Below are positions 24,240-33,093 of a DNA stretch of 64,000 nt, piece by piece; position 1 is the first letter of the stretch, and every line of letters begins with the position of its first letter. The translations under genes were made by a program, and so were the position numbers. Below the pieces are notes generated by a model. It did no database searches. It had not been told where the DNA came from and worked only from the letters and a program-made list of their open reading frames with translations. The stretch is from Halosolutus gelatinilyticus. Its GTDB lineage: Archaea; Halobacteriota; Halobacteria; Halobacteriales; Natrialbaceae. Where the stretch lies: positions 248,001-312,000 of the forward strand of contig NZ_CP095491.1 in assembly GCF_023028105.1 (NCBI RefSeq), written 5' to 3'.

Positions 24240-25016
24240 ATGACGATACTCGTGAGTGATGGAGGGGAGTTTCGAGTCGACTGTCACGTGAAGGTGCTCG
24301 ACGACCGGATCGTCGAACGCGCGAAGCGTGCCGGGCTCGACGCGATCGTCTACGCACCGCACTTTACACGCCTGCCCGAGATCCGCGAGCGCGCGGCGGC
24401 CTACTCGAGCGACGACCTGTTGGTCGTTCCCGCCCGGGAGGTGTTCACCGGGCCGTGGAGCGATCGAAAACACGTCCTCGCACTCGGACTCGACGATCCC
24501 ATCCCGGACTTCATCTCGCTGGAGGCGGCGATGGCCGAGTTCGAGCGCCAGGGCGCGACGGTCCTCGCGCCGCACCCGGAGTTCGCTAACGTGAGCCTCA
24601 CCGAGGCGGACCTCCACCGGTACGCGGACGCGATCGACGCGATCGAGATCTTCAACCCGAAACACCTGCCGATACACAATCGCCGCGCCCGCGAGATCGC
24701 CGATCGACTGTCGGCGCCGCCGTTTACGTCGTCGTACGCGCACCTCCCGAGTTCGATCGGGGCCGCCTACACGGCGTTCGAGGAGCGGTTCGAAACCGAA
24801 GCCGACCTCGTGGAGGCCCTGACCGACGGCGTCCCTCGCCGCGTCGTCTACAAGAACGGCTGGCGACGGGTCCGGACGACGGCGGCCGAACTCGCCCACC
24901 TCGGCTACGAGAACACCTGGCAGAAGGTCGATCGGTTCTTTCTCTCGGGGATGGAGGCGACCCACCCCCAGCACATCGCCTACGACGGCCGGTTCGACGA
25001 CGCGGGCGTCTACTGA
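24240..25016 (+). CDS. PHP-family metal-dependent phosphoesterase-like protein
   Basis: The 258-residue protein has a PHP fold: RVDCHVKVLDD near residue 12 in place of the usual HxH motif, DAIVYAPHFTRLPE, an APHPEF motif around residue 118, and EIFNPKHLPIHNRRA. Several metal ligands are retained (histidines in APH and APHP), while the first HxH reads CHV, so activity may be altered. PHP proteins hydrolyse phosphate esters or small nucleic acids. It is not in an operon. Function is not determined by context. Confidence 0.8.
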   Translation: MTILVSDGGEFRVDCHVKVLDDRIVERAKRAGLDAIVYAPHFTRLPEIRERAAAYSSDDLLVVPAREVFTGPWSDRKHVLALGLDDPIPDFISLEAAMAEFERQGATVLAPHPEFANVSLTEADLHRYADAIDAIEIFNPKHLPIHNRRAREIADRLSAPPFTSSYAHLPSSIGAAYTAFEERFETEADLVEALTDGVPRRVVYKNGWRRVRTTAAELAHLGYENTWQKVDRFFLSGMEATHPQHIAYDGRFDDAGVY

Positions 25017-25034
25017 GTTCGGCGGTGCGATCGG

Positions 25035-25190
25035 CTACTGATCCTCCAGCGCGTCCGCGATGCGTTCGAGTTGTAACCCGACGTAGCACAGCGCCTGCGT
25101 CTGCATGATTGCGGGGTCGTCGCTCCACTCGTTGGTGATGTACGCCGCCTGTTTGCCGGCCTCGTCGAGGCGATCGGTATCCTCTGGCAT
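25035..25190 (-). CDS. Small haloarchaeal protein, 51 residues
   Basis: The protein starts MPEDTDRLDEAGKQAAYITN, then EWSDDPAIMQTQALCYVG and LQLERIADALEDQ. It looks like two amphipathic helices. Codon use is typical, and it sits as the last gene after the Mut7-C gene on the same strand, 64 bases downstream, so it may share that transcript. No known domain; conserved position would be needed to prove it. Confidence 0.6.
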   Translation of the reverse strand: MPEDTDRLDEAGKQAAYITNEWSDDPAIMQTQALCYVGLQLERIADALEDQ

Positions 25191-25254
25191 GTCTCTGTCA
25201 TCACCGTCGATACGGAAGACGTTCCGGTCGGATCATGCCGATAGTGTCCGGTCG

Positions 25255-25716
25255 TCACCGGTTCGAGCCGTCGTCGATTCGAGACAGCGTTCGCGCCACG
25301 CGATCCCAGTGACTCCCGCGCCAGAAGTGCTGGCCGCACTCGATACACCGCCAGACGTCGATCGACGCGGAGTCCGGCGCGTACTCGGGCGTCGGTGCGG
25401 TCTCTGGAACCCGATCGAGCGGGCCGTTACAGCGACCGCAGAACTCGGGTTCGGTCGCCAGCGCGAGGTCGATTCCCGCGTCCGCGAGTTCTCGAAGTTG
25501 CCCCTCAACCTCGCGGGATTCGAGCAGGATTGCGTCGTCGGGCCGGCCCGCGAGTTCGACGTCGCGGGTGATCACCACCCGGCCCTCGTCGCGGGCGACC
25601 GCGAGCAGGTCGTCGTCGGCTTCGAGACCCCGATCGCCGGCGTAGACCGTATCGTGACCGCACATCCGCAGGTAGGCGTCGAGGCCGCCGCACATGACGT
25701 CGAGGAGAAGTTGCAT
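25255..25716 (-). CDS. Mut7-C RNase domain protein
   Basis: The 153-residue protein has an N-terminal PIN-like region with LLLDVMCGGLDAYLRMCGHD, RVVITRDVELAGR and acidic residues of a nuclease site. A C-terminal zinc ribbon follows (CGRCNGPLDRVPE ... WRCIECGQHFWRGSHW). This matches the Mut7-C family, which is predicted to cleave RNA. It lies 57 bases downstream of polX on the same strand, in a likely operon with polX and the DUF5788 gene. Confidence 0.88.
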   Translation of the reverse strand: MQLLLDVMCGGLDAYLRMCGHDTVYAGDRGLEADDDLLAVARDEGRVVITRDVELAGRPDDAILLESREVEGQLRELADAGIDLALATEPEFCGRCNGPLDRVPETAPTPEYAPDSASIDVWRCIECGQHFWRGSHWDRVARTLSRIDDGSNR

Positions 25717-25773
25717 GGTGAATCGTGAGCCGATGAGGTGGTCGAAGACGATCGGAGACGGGCGGCGATCGAG

Positions 25774-27525
25774 TCAGTGCAGGAAATCGCGCAACTCGTC
25801 GACCTCCCAGGCGTTGATCACGTCGGCGGGTTCCGCCCAGCCGCGACGCGCCGTGTGGACGCCCCAGCGCATGTACTCAAGCGTCGAGGTCGTGTGCGCG
25901 TCGGTGTCGATCGCGATCGTCGCGCCGGCTTCGATCGCCGCCTTGACGGCGCTGCCCCAGAGGTCGAGTCGGTGCGGGTTGCTGTTGACCTCGAGTGCGG
26001 TCCCCGAGTCGGCGGCGGCCTCGCCGAGCGCGGACGCGTCGAACTCCAGGCCCGATCGCTCGTTGAGCAACCGGCCGCTGGGGTGGCCGAGAACGTCCAC
26101 AGCGGGGTTCTCCACGGCGCGGATCAGTCGCTCGGTCGCTCGATCGGAGCCCTGATCGAGCGCGCTGTGGGGCGAGGCGACGATCACGTCGAGCGCGTCG
26201 ATCACCTCGTCGGAGAGGCCGATCTCCCCAGCGGCGTCGACGTTCGCTTCGATACCGGCGAAGACCTCGATGCCGGCTGCGGCGTCGACCTCGCGGATCG
26301 CCTCGACCTGTTCTAGGATCTGCGTGTCGGAGAGCCCCATACCGCCGACGACGCCCGGCCCCTCCGCGTGATCGGCGATCGCGAGGTAGTCGTAGCCGCG
26401 CGCCTCGGCGGCCTCGACCATCTCGGAGATCGTGTTGTTCCCGTCCGACCAGCCGGTGTGAGCGTGGAGGTCGCCGCGGATGTCGTCCCGGGCGAGCAGG
26501 TCGGGTAACTCGCCGGCCGCCGCGGCGGCGATCTCGCCGGAGTCCGTGCGCAGTTCCGGCGGCATCCACTCGAGGCCCAGCGCCTCGTACATGCCTTTCT
26601 CGGTCTCGCCGGCAACGCGTTCGCCGACGCGCTGGCCGGCTTCGTGGTCCTCGACGCCCGAAACGTCGAAGGCGCCGTACTCGTTCAGCTTCATCCCCCG
26701 ATCGATCGCGTAGTTGCGCAGGGCGACGTTGTGGTCCTTGCCGCCCGTGAAGTACTGGAGCGCGGAGCCGAACTCCGCCGGGACGACCACGCGCAGGTCG
26801 ACTCGGATCTCGCCGATCCGGACGCTCGCCTTCTCCGGTCCCGACTCGATCTCACTGTCGACCGAGTCCCAGTTCACGAACGCGTCGATCACGTCCTCGC
26901 CGGCGTCGGTCGCGGCGAGTACGTCCACGTCGCCGATCGTCTCGCGCCACCGGCGGATCGAGCCTGCCACTTCGCAGCGCTCGACGGCGTCGACCGACTC
27001 GAGGAAGGCGAGCACGTCGTCGGCGAGCGGCCGCGCCTCGCCGAGCAGTTGGCGCTGCCCGACCGATCGGGCGAACTCGAGGTTGTCGAGGATGTTCTGC
27101 TCGGTCTTCGGGCCGAAGCCCGAAACCTCCTGAATCCGTCCCGCTTCGGCGGCTTCCTCCAGATCGTCGAGCGTCTCGACCCCTAGCTCGCGATAGAGCG
27201 TTCCGGCCGTCTTGGGACCGACGCCTTCGATCCGGGTGATGTCCGCGACGTCGATCGGCAGCTCCTCGCGCAGCTCCTCCAGTTCCTCGATCTCGCCGGT
27301 CTCGACGTACTCGGCGACCTTCGAGGCGATCGCGTCGCCGACGCCATCGATCTCCTCGATCGACTCGCGGTCGTCGGCGTCGACGTAGTCGGCGATCGGC
27401 GACGGGTGGGCGCGGATGTTGTCGGCCGCACGGCGGTACGCGCGGGGTTTGTACTCGACGTCGTTCGCCTCCAGCAGGTCGGCGAACTCCTCGAACCGGC
27501 CGGCGATCTCGGCGTTCGTCGCCAT
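25774..27525 (-). CDS. polX: Family X DNA polymerase/3'-5' exonuclease PolX
   Basis: The 583-residue protein has helix-hairpin-helix motifs (residues about 50-140; EIDGVGDAIASKV and IEGVGPKTAGTL), a nucleotidyltransferase core (EVAGSIRRWRETIGDVDVLA near 180, with the DVD metal ligands) and a C-terminal PHP domain beginning DLHAHTGWSDG near 350. It should fill short gaps in base-excision repair, and the PHP domain gives exonuclease or AP-endonuclease activity. Its ATG overlaps the stop of the upstream DUF5788 gene (ATGA), so the two are translationally coupled. Size matches archaeal and Bacillus PolX. Confidence 0.97.
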   Translation of the reverse strand: MATNAEIAGRFEEFADLLEANDVEYKPRAYRRAADNIRAHPSPIADYVDADDRESIEEIDGVGDAIASKVAEYVETGEIEELEELREELPIDVADITRIEGVGPKTAGTLYRELGVETLDDLEEAAEAGRIQEVSGFGPKTEQNILDNLEFARSVGQRQLLGEARPLADDVLAFLESVDAVERCEVAGSIRRWRETIGDVDVLAATDAGEDVIDAFVNWDSVDSEIESGPEKASVRIGEIRVDLRVVVPAEFGSALQYFTGGKDHNVALRNYAIDRGMKLNEYGAFDVSGVEDHEAGQRVGERVAGETEKGMYEALGLEWMPPELRTDSGEIAAAAAGELPDLLARDDIRGDLHAHTGWSDGNNTISEMVEAAEARGYDYLAIADHAEGPGVVGGMGLSDTQILEQVEAIREVDAAAGIEVFAGIEANVDAAGEIGLSDEVIDALDVIVASPHSALDQGSDRATERLIRAVENPAVDVLGHPSGRLLNERSGLEFDASALGEAAADSGTALEVNSNPHRLDLWGSAVKAAIEAGATIAIDTDAHTTSTLEYMRWGVHTARRGWAEPADVINAWEVDELRDFLH

Positions 27526-27965
27526 CAGGGACCCCTCCGCGCGCTCGCGCTGTCGTCGCGGCCCAGCGCCTGCTTCAGGAACGACATCCAGCGTTTGGTG
27601 TCGGCGGCCTGGTTGGCTTTCTGCTCGCGCTCGAGGTCAGTCGGGCCGAGGCTCTGGAGCGCGTTCAGGGCCCGATCGATCCCGATGATGCTCCGGGCGA
27701 GTTCCTCGCCCTCCTCGCGGGTGATGTCGCCCTCCTCGATCAGTTCGAGGCGCTCGAGCCGCTCGCGCCGCAGGTTCCGTTTGGCCTGCTCGACGCGGTC
27801 GCGCTCGCCGGGCGGGACCGTCTCGCGGCGCTTGATCTCGAAGACGAACTGCCGGAGGTCGATCTCCTCCCCCTGCACCGCGATCGTCTTCGGGATGTCC
27901 GCGCCGACGGTCGCGCCCTCGCGATCGACGCGCTCGAGCAGTTGCTTGCGCTCGTACGGTTGCAC
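27525..27965 (-). CDS. DUF5788 protein coupled to polX
   Basis: The 146-residue protein starts at a GTG (read as Met) with QPYERKQLLERVDREGATVG; no ATG is near the conserved start. It is highly charged and helical, with FEIKRRETVPPGERDRVEQA and a central coiled-coil-like run. The pattern matches DUF5788, found only in haloarchaea. The stop codon overlaps the polX start by one base, so a role with PolX in DNA repair is likely by context, not by sequence. The 216 bases upstream hold no gene, only repeated gat-cgg-ttc-type blocks. Confidence 0.75.
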   Translation of the reverse strand: MQPYERKQLLERVDREGATVGADIPKTIAVQGEEIDLRQFVFEIKRRETVPPGERDRVEQAKRNLRRERLERLELIEEGDITREEGEELARSIIGIDRALNALQSLGPTDLEREQKANQAADTKRWMSFLKQALGRDDSASARRGP

Positions 27966-28181
27966 ACCACGAACTGCGGGCCGAATCGTCAAAAAACGTC
28001 CGTCGATTCGGGGATCCGCCCCGTTCCGACGATCGGTTCGGTTCACCCCGCGATCGGTTCGGCTCAGCCGGTCGCTATCGCCCGATTCGTCCCGACGATC
28101 GGCCCGATTCGCCCCGTCGAACCCGGCATCGCCCGGTGTAAACCCCAAATCCCTTAGCTGTGCCATGCATACCCCCATGCA

Positions 28182-29120
28182 ATGGCCACGTGTGACGTGT
28201 GTGGGAAAAACGAAAGCATGCCGTACAACTGTCGGCATTGCGGCGGGACCTACTGCGCGGAGCACCGCCTGCCGGAGAATCACGATTGCTCCGCGCTCAA
28301 TAACTGGAACGACCCCAAGGGCGTCTTCGACAGCGGGTTCGACGATTCCGTGAACGGAGGGAGCACGTCGCGATCGAAGAGTCTCTCGGACAGGCTCCCG
28401 ATCGACACCGGTCCCGGCGGCCCGCTGGGGTACTTCCGCGGGAACATGACGTACACGTTCCTCGCGCTGATGTGGCTCACATTTGGACTCCAAATCATCA
28501 TTGGCTCCATCAATTCGGAGTTAATGCAAACCCTGTTCGTCTTGCGGCCCTACTATCCAGAGTACGTCTGGACGTGGTTTACCTCGATCTTTGCACACGG
28601 CGGCTTCTACCACATCGTCGGAAACAGCATCGTGATATTCTTCTTCGGACCGCTCGTCGAGCGGTACGTCGGGTCGCGAGATTTCGCTATCCTCTTTCTC
28701 GTTAGCGGTGCGCTCGCCGGTCTCGGCCAAATCACCATCCAGATATTACAGGCCAGTACGATAACTCCGTTTACGCCGGGCGTCGTCGGAGCCAGCGGTG
28801 CAGCGCTCGCGATCATGGGCGTACTCACGATCCTGAACCCGAACCTCAAAGTGTACCTATACTTTATTCTCCCCGTTCCGATCTGGGTACTCGCCGGCGG
28901 ATACGCGGTGTTCAGTGTATTCTTCCTCAGCACCGGTGGCGGCGGCAATATTGCTCACGGCGCACACCTGATCGGCCTTGTGATCGGACTGGGCTACGGC
29001 GAGTACGTCAAGCGCACGCAGAACGTCCGCGCCCCGAATCAGTTCCAACTCGGCGGTGGCGGCCCGGGCGGTCCGGGCGGCCCTGGCGGCCCCGGCGGTC
29101 CCGGTCGCGGCCGGTTCTGA
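28182..29120 (+). CDS. Rhomboid intramembrane serine protease with AN1-type zinc finger
   Basis: The 312-residue protein begins with an AN1-like zinc finger (CDVCGKNESMPYNCRHCGG ... CAEHRLPENHDC). Six membrane helices follow. Rhomboid motifs are HGGFYHIVGN near residue 140, the catalytic serine in VGASGAALA near 202, and the catalytic histidine in AHGAHLIGL near 257. It cleaves membrane proteins within the bilayer. The C-terminus is a glycine-proline tail of GGP repeats. The membrane-domain codons are more AT-rich than the flanking genes. A strong hairpin follows the gene. Confidence 0.93.
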   Translation: MATCDVCGKNESMPYNCRHCGGTYCAEHRLPENHDCSALNNWNDPKGVFDSGFDDSVNGGSTSRSKSLSDRLPIDTGPGGPLGYFRGNMTYTFLALMWLTFGLQIIIGSINSELMQTLFVLRPYYPEYVWTWFTSIFAHGGFYHIVGNSIVIFFFGPLVERYVGSRDFAILFLVSGALAGLGQITIQILQASTITPFTPGVVGASGAALAIMGVLTILNPNLKVYLYFILPVPIWVLAGGYAVFSVFFLSTGGGGNIAHGAHLIGLVIGLGYGEYVKRTQNVRAPNQFQLGGGGPGGPGGPGGPGGPGRGRF

Positions 29121-29160
29121 TCCCTTCGATCGGTCCGCTTCTCACACGCCGATCGAGATC

Positions 29161-29227
29161 ACCACGAAAGCCCCGCCCGTACCGTCTGGCGCGTAAGCCA
29201 TCGCGGGTGGGGCTTTCGTGGTGTTTT
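29161..29227 (+). terminator. Long-stem hairpin plus T4 after rhomboid gene
   Basis: The arms accacgaaagccccgcccg (29161-29179) and cgggtggggctttcgtggt (29204-29222) can pair over 19 positions, one of them a G-U wobble. The loop is 24 bases. A TTTT run lies at 29224-29227. This could be a terminator for the rhomboid gene, or the copy of a small palindromic mobile or repeat element, since the stem is far longer than termination needs. Confidence 0.6.
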
Positions 29228-29323
29228 CAGTATCAGATACTCGCTTACGGAAGTCGCTACACTCGAACGCCGATCGGGAGAACCCGGACACTGATTTTCT
29301 CGGGCCTGCTACGCACACCATCG

Positions 29324-30115
29324 ATGGAACCCGTTCGACCGGACCTCGTCCCCGACGCCGGACTCTCGCGCGAGGAGATGGAGGATCTCCAGCGCGAGAT
29401 CGCCGAGACCGCCGTGTTCACCGACGATCACGCGATCGACCCCGATCGCCTCTCGAACCCGCTGGCGTCGGCCGCGAGCGAGGAGGAGCCACCGATCGTG
29501 GTCGGGGTCGACCAGTCGTTCCTGCAAAACGAGGAGGGCGACCAGGACCGCGCGCTCAGCGCCGTCGTCGCGATGCAGGGCGGTGAGGTGATCGAACGCA
29601 CCTACGCGGTGACGCCCCTCGAAATCCCGTACATCCCAGGGCTGCTCTCCTTCCGCGAGGGCCGCCCGATCCTCGCCGCGCTCGAAGCGCTGTCCGTCGA
29701 TCCCGAGCTGCTGCTGTTCGACGGCAGCGGCCGCATCCACTTCCGGCAGGCGGGGATCGCGACGCACATGGGCGTCGTGCTGGACGCGCCGTGTATCGGC
29801 GTCGCCAAGAGCCTCCTCTGCGGCCGGCCGCGATCGACCGTCGAGAACCTGCCGGAAGGCGAACGGGTCGCGATCGAGGCGAACGCGCGGGTCGACGCGC
29901 CGGAAGGAACCCTCCTGGGGTACGCCGTCCAGACCCGCCAGTACGACTCGCCCGATCGGTACATCAACCCGCTCTACGTGAGCCCGGGCCACCGCGTCGG
30001 CCCCGAAGTCGCCGCGGACGTCGCCCTCGCGCTCGCGACGTCGTACAAGCTCCCCGAACCGGTGCGACTCGCCGACAGCTACGCCGACGAAGCGAAGCGG
30101 GACCGCGTCGAGTGA
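29324..30115 (+). CDS. nfi: Endonuclease V
   Basis: The 263-residue enzyme nicks DNA or RNA near deaminated adenine (inosine). Catalytic parts visible are VVGVDQSF near residue 60 and LLFDGSGRIHFRQAGIATH near 140, with the metal-binding aspartates in both. GVAKSLLCGRP and the C-terminal PLYVSPGHRVG are family motifs. The ATG at 29324 was chosen because the codons upstream overlap a palindrome and do not look like EndoV. It forms part of a repair-rich stretch but has its own promoter region. Confidence 0.93.
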   Translation: MEPVRPDLVPDAGLSREEMEDLQREIAETAVFTDDHAIDPDRLSNPLASAASEEEPPIVVGVDQSFLQNEEGDQDRALSAVVAMQGGEVIERTYAVTPLEIPYIPGLLSFREGRPILAALEALSVDPELLLFDGSGRIHFRQAGIATHMGVVLDAPCIGVAKSLLCGRPRSTVENLPEGERVAIEANARVDAPEGTLLGYAVQTRQYDSPDRYINPLYVSPGHRVGPEVAADVALALATSYKLPEPVRLADSYADEAKRDRVE

Positions 30116-30286
30116 GGTCGAGCCGAGCCGAACCGGGGACGCCGGCTTCCGTCCGGCTTTCGAGAGGACGGACGCGGGAACCGACTGTACCTTCTGCGGC
30201 GACGTCGAGGACCGCGATCCGGCGTTCGCGACCGAAGGCGAGTGCGATCGCGGGATCGCCCGCGAATGGACGCCCGCCGGACGAAC

Positions 30287-30757
30287 TCACCACTCCGTCT
30301 TCGTGGCCCCGCCGAGAACCGATCGGCCGTCCGCCCGGTCGCGTTCTCGAGCGACCGCGAGGTACGGCTGGAGCCGGTCGCCGGATTCGGTGAGCGTCAC
30401 GACCCCGCCTCGGGGATCGTAGTCGACGACGCCGTAGTCGGTTAACCGCGGGACCGTAGCGTGGTGGAGTGCGGTGCGAACGCACCGTTTCGCCGCGGGT
30501 GCCGGGCTGGTACCCGCCGGTTCGTCCCCGCTGGCGGCGAGATGTTCGACGGCGTCGTCGATCGCCGCCGTTCCGTCGAGATCGGACAGGACGTAGAGCA
30601 GCCGCCGACTGCGCTCGTCCGAGAGCAGTTCGAAGACGGCGTCGAGTGAAAGCGAGCAGTTCGGCGCTTCGACGTCCGAAGCACGCGTCGATTCGGCAGG
30701 GGTCTCGTCGGTCGGCCAATCTGAGCTCGTCACGGTTGTATTCGTATAGTCTCCCAT
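30287..30757 (-). CDS. Winged-helix DNA-binding protein (DUF7344 type)
   Basis: The 156-residue protein has an N-terminal flexible part, then a winged-helix domain: DAVFELLSDERSRRLLYVLS, an AAIDDAVEHLAAS helix pair and VRTALHHATVPRLTDYGVV with a wing. This is the DUF7344-type layout of haloarchaeal regulators. It probably controls nearby or own transcription. Its start is followed upstream by an AT-rich island (aataataattttta), which may hold the promoter. Confidence 0.85.
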   Translation of the reverse strand: MGDYTNTTVTSSDWPTDETPAESTRASDVEAPNCSLSLDAVFELLSDERSRRLLYVLSDLDGTAAIDDAVEHLAASGDEPAGTSPAPAAKRCVRTALHHATVPRLTDYGVVDYDPRGGVVTLTESGDRLQPYLAVARERDRADGRSVLGGATKTEW

Positions 30758-30901
30758 GAATAATAATTTTTACTGCGTATGTGTACAACGGCCGTTGAAA
30801 CTCGATCGCGCGGATCGACCGCGACGTTCCTGCGATCGTGACCCACCAGCGAGCGCGACAAACCGTCGCTACTTAGGTGTCGCCACACGAACCACTCGCG
30901 C

Positions 30902-31840
30902 ATGGCCATCGCTGAGGACGCCGAGGAAGCAGATACCGACGACGGGGGCCGCGCCGTCGCCGACGATCGCGACCGAACGCGAGCGGAGACGATCGACGAC
31001 GACCGCTACACGCGCAAACGGTGCGTCCTGATCACCGGCTGTTCGTCCGGCATCGGCCGTGCGACCGCCGCGGCGTTTCTCGAGGCGGACTGGCAGGTGT
31101 TCGCGACCGCTCGCAACCCGGACGACATCGCCGATCTCGCCGACGCGGGCTGTACGACGCTCGAACTCGACGTCACGGATCCCGATCAAGTCGCCGCCGT
31201 CGTCGAAGAGACCGTCGACGTCGGCGGGGCGATCGACTGTCTCGTGAACAACGCCGGCTACGCCCAGATGGGACCGATCGAGGACGTCTCCACGGTCGAT
31301 CTGCACCGCCAGTTCGACGTCAACGTCTACGGACCCCACCGGCTGGCCCGCGCCGCGCTGCCGCACATGCGCGCCCAGGGCGAGGGCCGGATCATCAACG
31401 TCTCGAGCGTCGCCGGCCGGATCTCCTTCCCCGGCTCCGGCGCCTATTCCGGCTCGAAACACGCACTCGAGGCGATGAGCGACTCGCTGCGCGCCGAAGT
31501 CGACGAGTTCGGCATCGACGTCGTCCTGATCGAACCCGGCCCCGTCGAGACGAACTTCACGAATCGCGTCGACGAGGAACTCCCCGAGACCGATCGAACG
31601 CCGGCCTACGAGAAACTGTACGAGATCTACGAGGACGCGCAGTTGATCGGGGGCGGCACGGGCGGTCCCTTCGCCTCCGAGCCGGACGACGTCGCGGCGG
31701 CGATCGTCGACGCTGGCACGTGTTCGGAACCGCCGGCGCGCTACCCGGTCGGCCCGCTCGGACAGCTCGGCGTGTACAGCCGGTTCCTGCCCGACCAGCT
31801 GCGCGACGCGGGGTATCGACTCCTCCGGAAACTCGTCTGA
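30902..31840 (+). CDS. Short-chain dehydrogenase/reductase
   Basis: The 312-residue enzyme has TGCSSGIGRAT for cofactor binding near residue 45, NNAGYAQMG, the catalytic serine in INVSSVAG, and YSGSKHAL (YxxxK). It is a classical SDR and oxidises or reduces an alcohol/ketone with NAD(P). The N-terminal 38 residues are an acidic extension with no known role. The substrate cannot be told from sequence. An in-frame ATG later is not likely because the extension has typical codon use. Confidence 0.92.
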   Translation: MAIAEDAEEADTDDGGRAVADDRDRTRAETIDDDRYTRKRCVLITGCSSGIGRATAAAFLEADWQVFATARNPDDIADLADAGCTTLELDVTDPDQVAAVVEETVDVGGAIDCLVNNAGYAQMGPIEDVSTVDLHRQFDVNVYGPHRLARAALPHMRAQGEGRIINVSSVAGRISFPGSGAYSGSKHALEAMSDSLRAEVDEFGIDVVLIEPGPVETNFTNRVDEELPETDRTPAYEKLYEIYEDAQLIGGGTGGPFASEPDDVAAAIVDAGTCSEPPARYPVGPLGQLGVYSRFLPDQLRDAGYRLLRKLV

Positions 31841-31891
31841 GCGGCCCGGAGCCGCCGACGAACCGCGGCCGCGATTCGAGACGGCGATTCG

Positions 31892-31944
31892 GGTCGCGGT
31901 TCGAGATCGCGATTTGAACTTGAGGTCGCGGTTCAAGATCGCGA
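31892..31944. repeat. Short direct repeat of a 21-bp unit
   Basis: The unit ggtcgcggttcgagatcgcga at 31892-31912 recurs at 31924-31944 with one difference (a for g), a spacing of 32 bases. Partly similar blocks (gcgattcgagacggcgattc) precede it. It is in the 183-base gap after the SDR gene. The AT-rich cttattttc beyond it is a promoter candidate for the next gene. Confidence 0.6.
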
Positions 31945-32023
31945 ATCGCGCTCGCGCCGGGCGGATTCCGAAGCGATCTGATTCCGTAGACTTATTTTCA
32001 CTGAGCCGATATTATCAGTATCA

Positions 32024-32584
32024 GTGACGTCCGGATCGTCGAGTGCAGTCGGACTGGCGGACACCATCTCCGCGTACCTCTACGCCGTTCTCGGATGGAC
32101 GTTCGTGGGCACCGGTAGCTTGCTCACCTGGAGCGTTCTCTCCGCGGTGGCTGAGGACGGATTCACCGGAACTCGGGCGCTGTTTACCCTCTTCATGCTC
32201 GGGTTCGCGTTCGTATTCGTCGCGATCGGACTGTTCATCAATCCCGGGGTTCGGCGCCGCCTCGATCGCCGTCACCGGCTGACGCGGTTCGGCCGGGTCC
32301 GGACCGTCGAACGGCGAATGATCCGAACCGACGAGGGCCGTTCGGAACGGTGCGTCGACTGCGGCGACCCGATCGATCGGGGACTGATTCGGCGGTACCG
32401 CGAGGAGTATGCGATCGCGGGGATTCCGATCGTCACGCGGTCGGAGGGTCGTAATCACTACTGCCTCGCGTGTGCGACCAACGAACTGCTGGGCATCGAC
32501 TCGGCGGCCGATCGGCCCGACTCGCGTTCCGATTCCGGCAACGTCGAGCGCCGCGATCGGGTCCGGGACGTCGAGCGAGAATGA
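32024..32584 (+). CDS. Membrane protein with cytoplasmic zinc-ribbon domain
   Basis: The 186-residue protein starts at a GTG with MTSGSSSAVGLADT. Two membrane helices follow (AVLGWTFVGTGSLLTWSVL and LFTLFMLGFAFVFVAIGLF). The soluble part holds CVDCGDPIDRGLIRRY ... NHYCLACATN, a CxxC-CxxC zinc ribbon. The promoter-like cttattttcactg lies about 30 bases upstream. I do not know the function. The C-terminus is charged and probably disordered. Confidence 0.75.
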   Translation: MTSGSSSAVGLADTISAYLYAVLGWTFVGTGSLLTWSVLSAVAEDGFTGTRALFTLFMLGFAFVFVAIGLFINPGVRRRLDRRHRLTRFGRVRTVERRMIRTDEGRSERCVDCGDPIDRGLIRRYREEYAIAGIPIVTRSEGRNHYCLACATNELLGIDSAADRPDSRSDSGNVERRDRVRDVERE

Positions 32585-32680
32585 AACCGATATCGACGAG
32601 GCCGCTCCGACGCGAACCGGCGCGAGAGCGACGACTGTGCTATGGGATCGCAGCGCTCTTTTTGAGGGGATTCGGTTCGC

Positions 32681-32911
32681 TCAATCGGCTGCTGGCGATT
32701 CGCACCGGGCGTTCTCGTCGAGCGCGAACGTCCCGCCGATACACTGGCGGACGTAGCCGTCCTGCTGAAGATCGTAGCAGTGGCGCTCGATGGTGATCGG
32801 GTGCGCGTCGAGCGACGCGGCCAACTCCGAAATCGTCGCCGGCTGAGACTCGGCGAGCACTGCGAGGATCTCGCGGTGAGGGGAGCGGCCCGGTGTGTTC
32901 TTCGATCGCAT
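32681..32911 (-). CDS. Small winged-helix transcriptional regulator
   Basis: The 76-residue protein has a helix-turn-helix: REILAVLAESQPATISELAA followed by SLDAHPITIERHCYDLQQDG and a wing YVRQCIGGTFAL. It is almost only the DNA-binding domain, like other haloarchaeal mini-regulators. The longer in-frame extension upstream lacks coding character, so the ATG at 32911 was chosen. It lies downstream of the ArsA-like gene on the same strand. Confidence 0.78.
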   Translation of the reverse strand: MRSKNTPGRSPHREILAVLAESQPATISELAASLDAHPITIERHCYDLQQDGYVRQCIGGTFALDENARCESPAAD

Positions 32912-33093
32912 GTCGGCCTCGTGAGGACGATGTTCGGGTGTGGATATCAACCGCGCTACCGGTTCCCAGCAACTGGGAGTCGGAACACCGATGGTAATTG
33001 AGAGTTGGTATCCTGGGAGCCGCCGGGCGAGAGCGACGAGCACCGCGAGGCCAGGGATCGGAATCGACCGATCGTCCGCGTCGCCGACGCCGA

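Noticed and set aside
29060-29115. Gly-Pro repeat at the rhomboid C-terminus as a possible CRISPR-like or tandem DNA repeat
   Set aside because: It is a coding trinucleotide-type repeat of ggc/ccc codons at the end of the gene and has no spacers.
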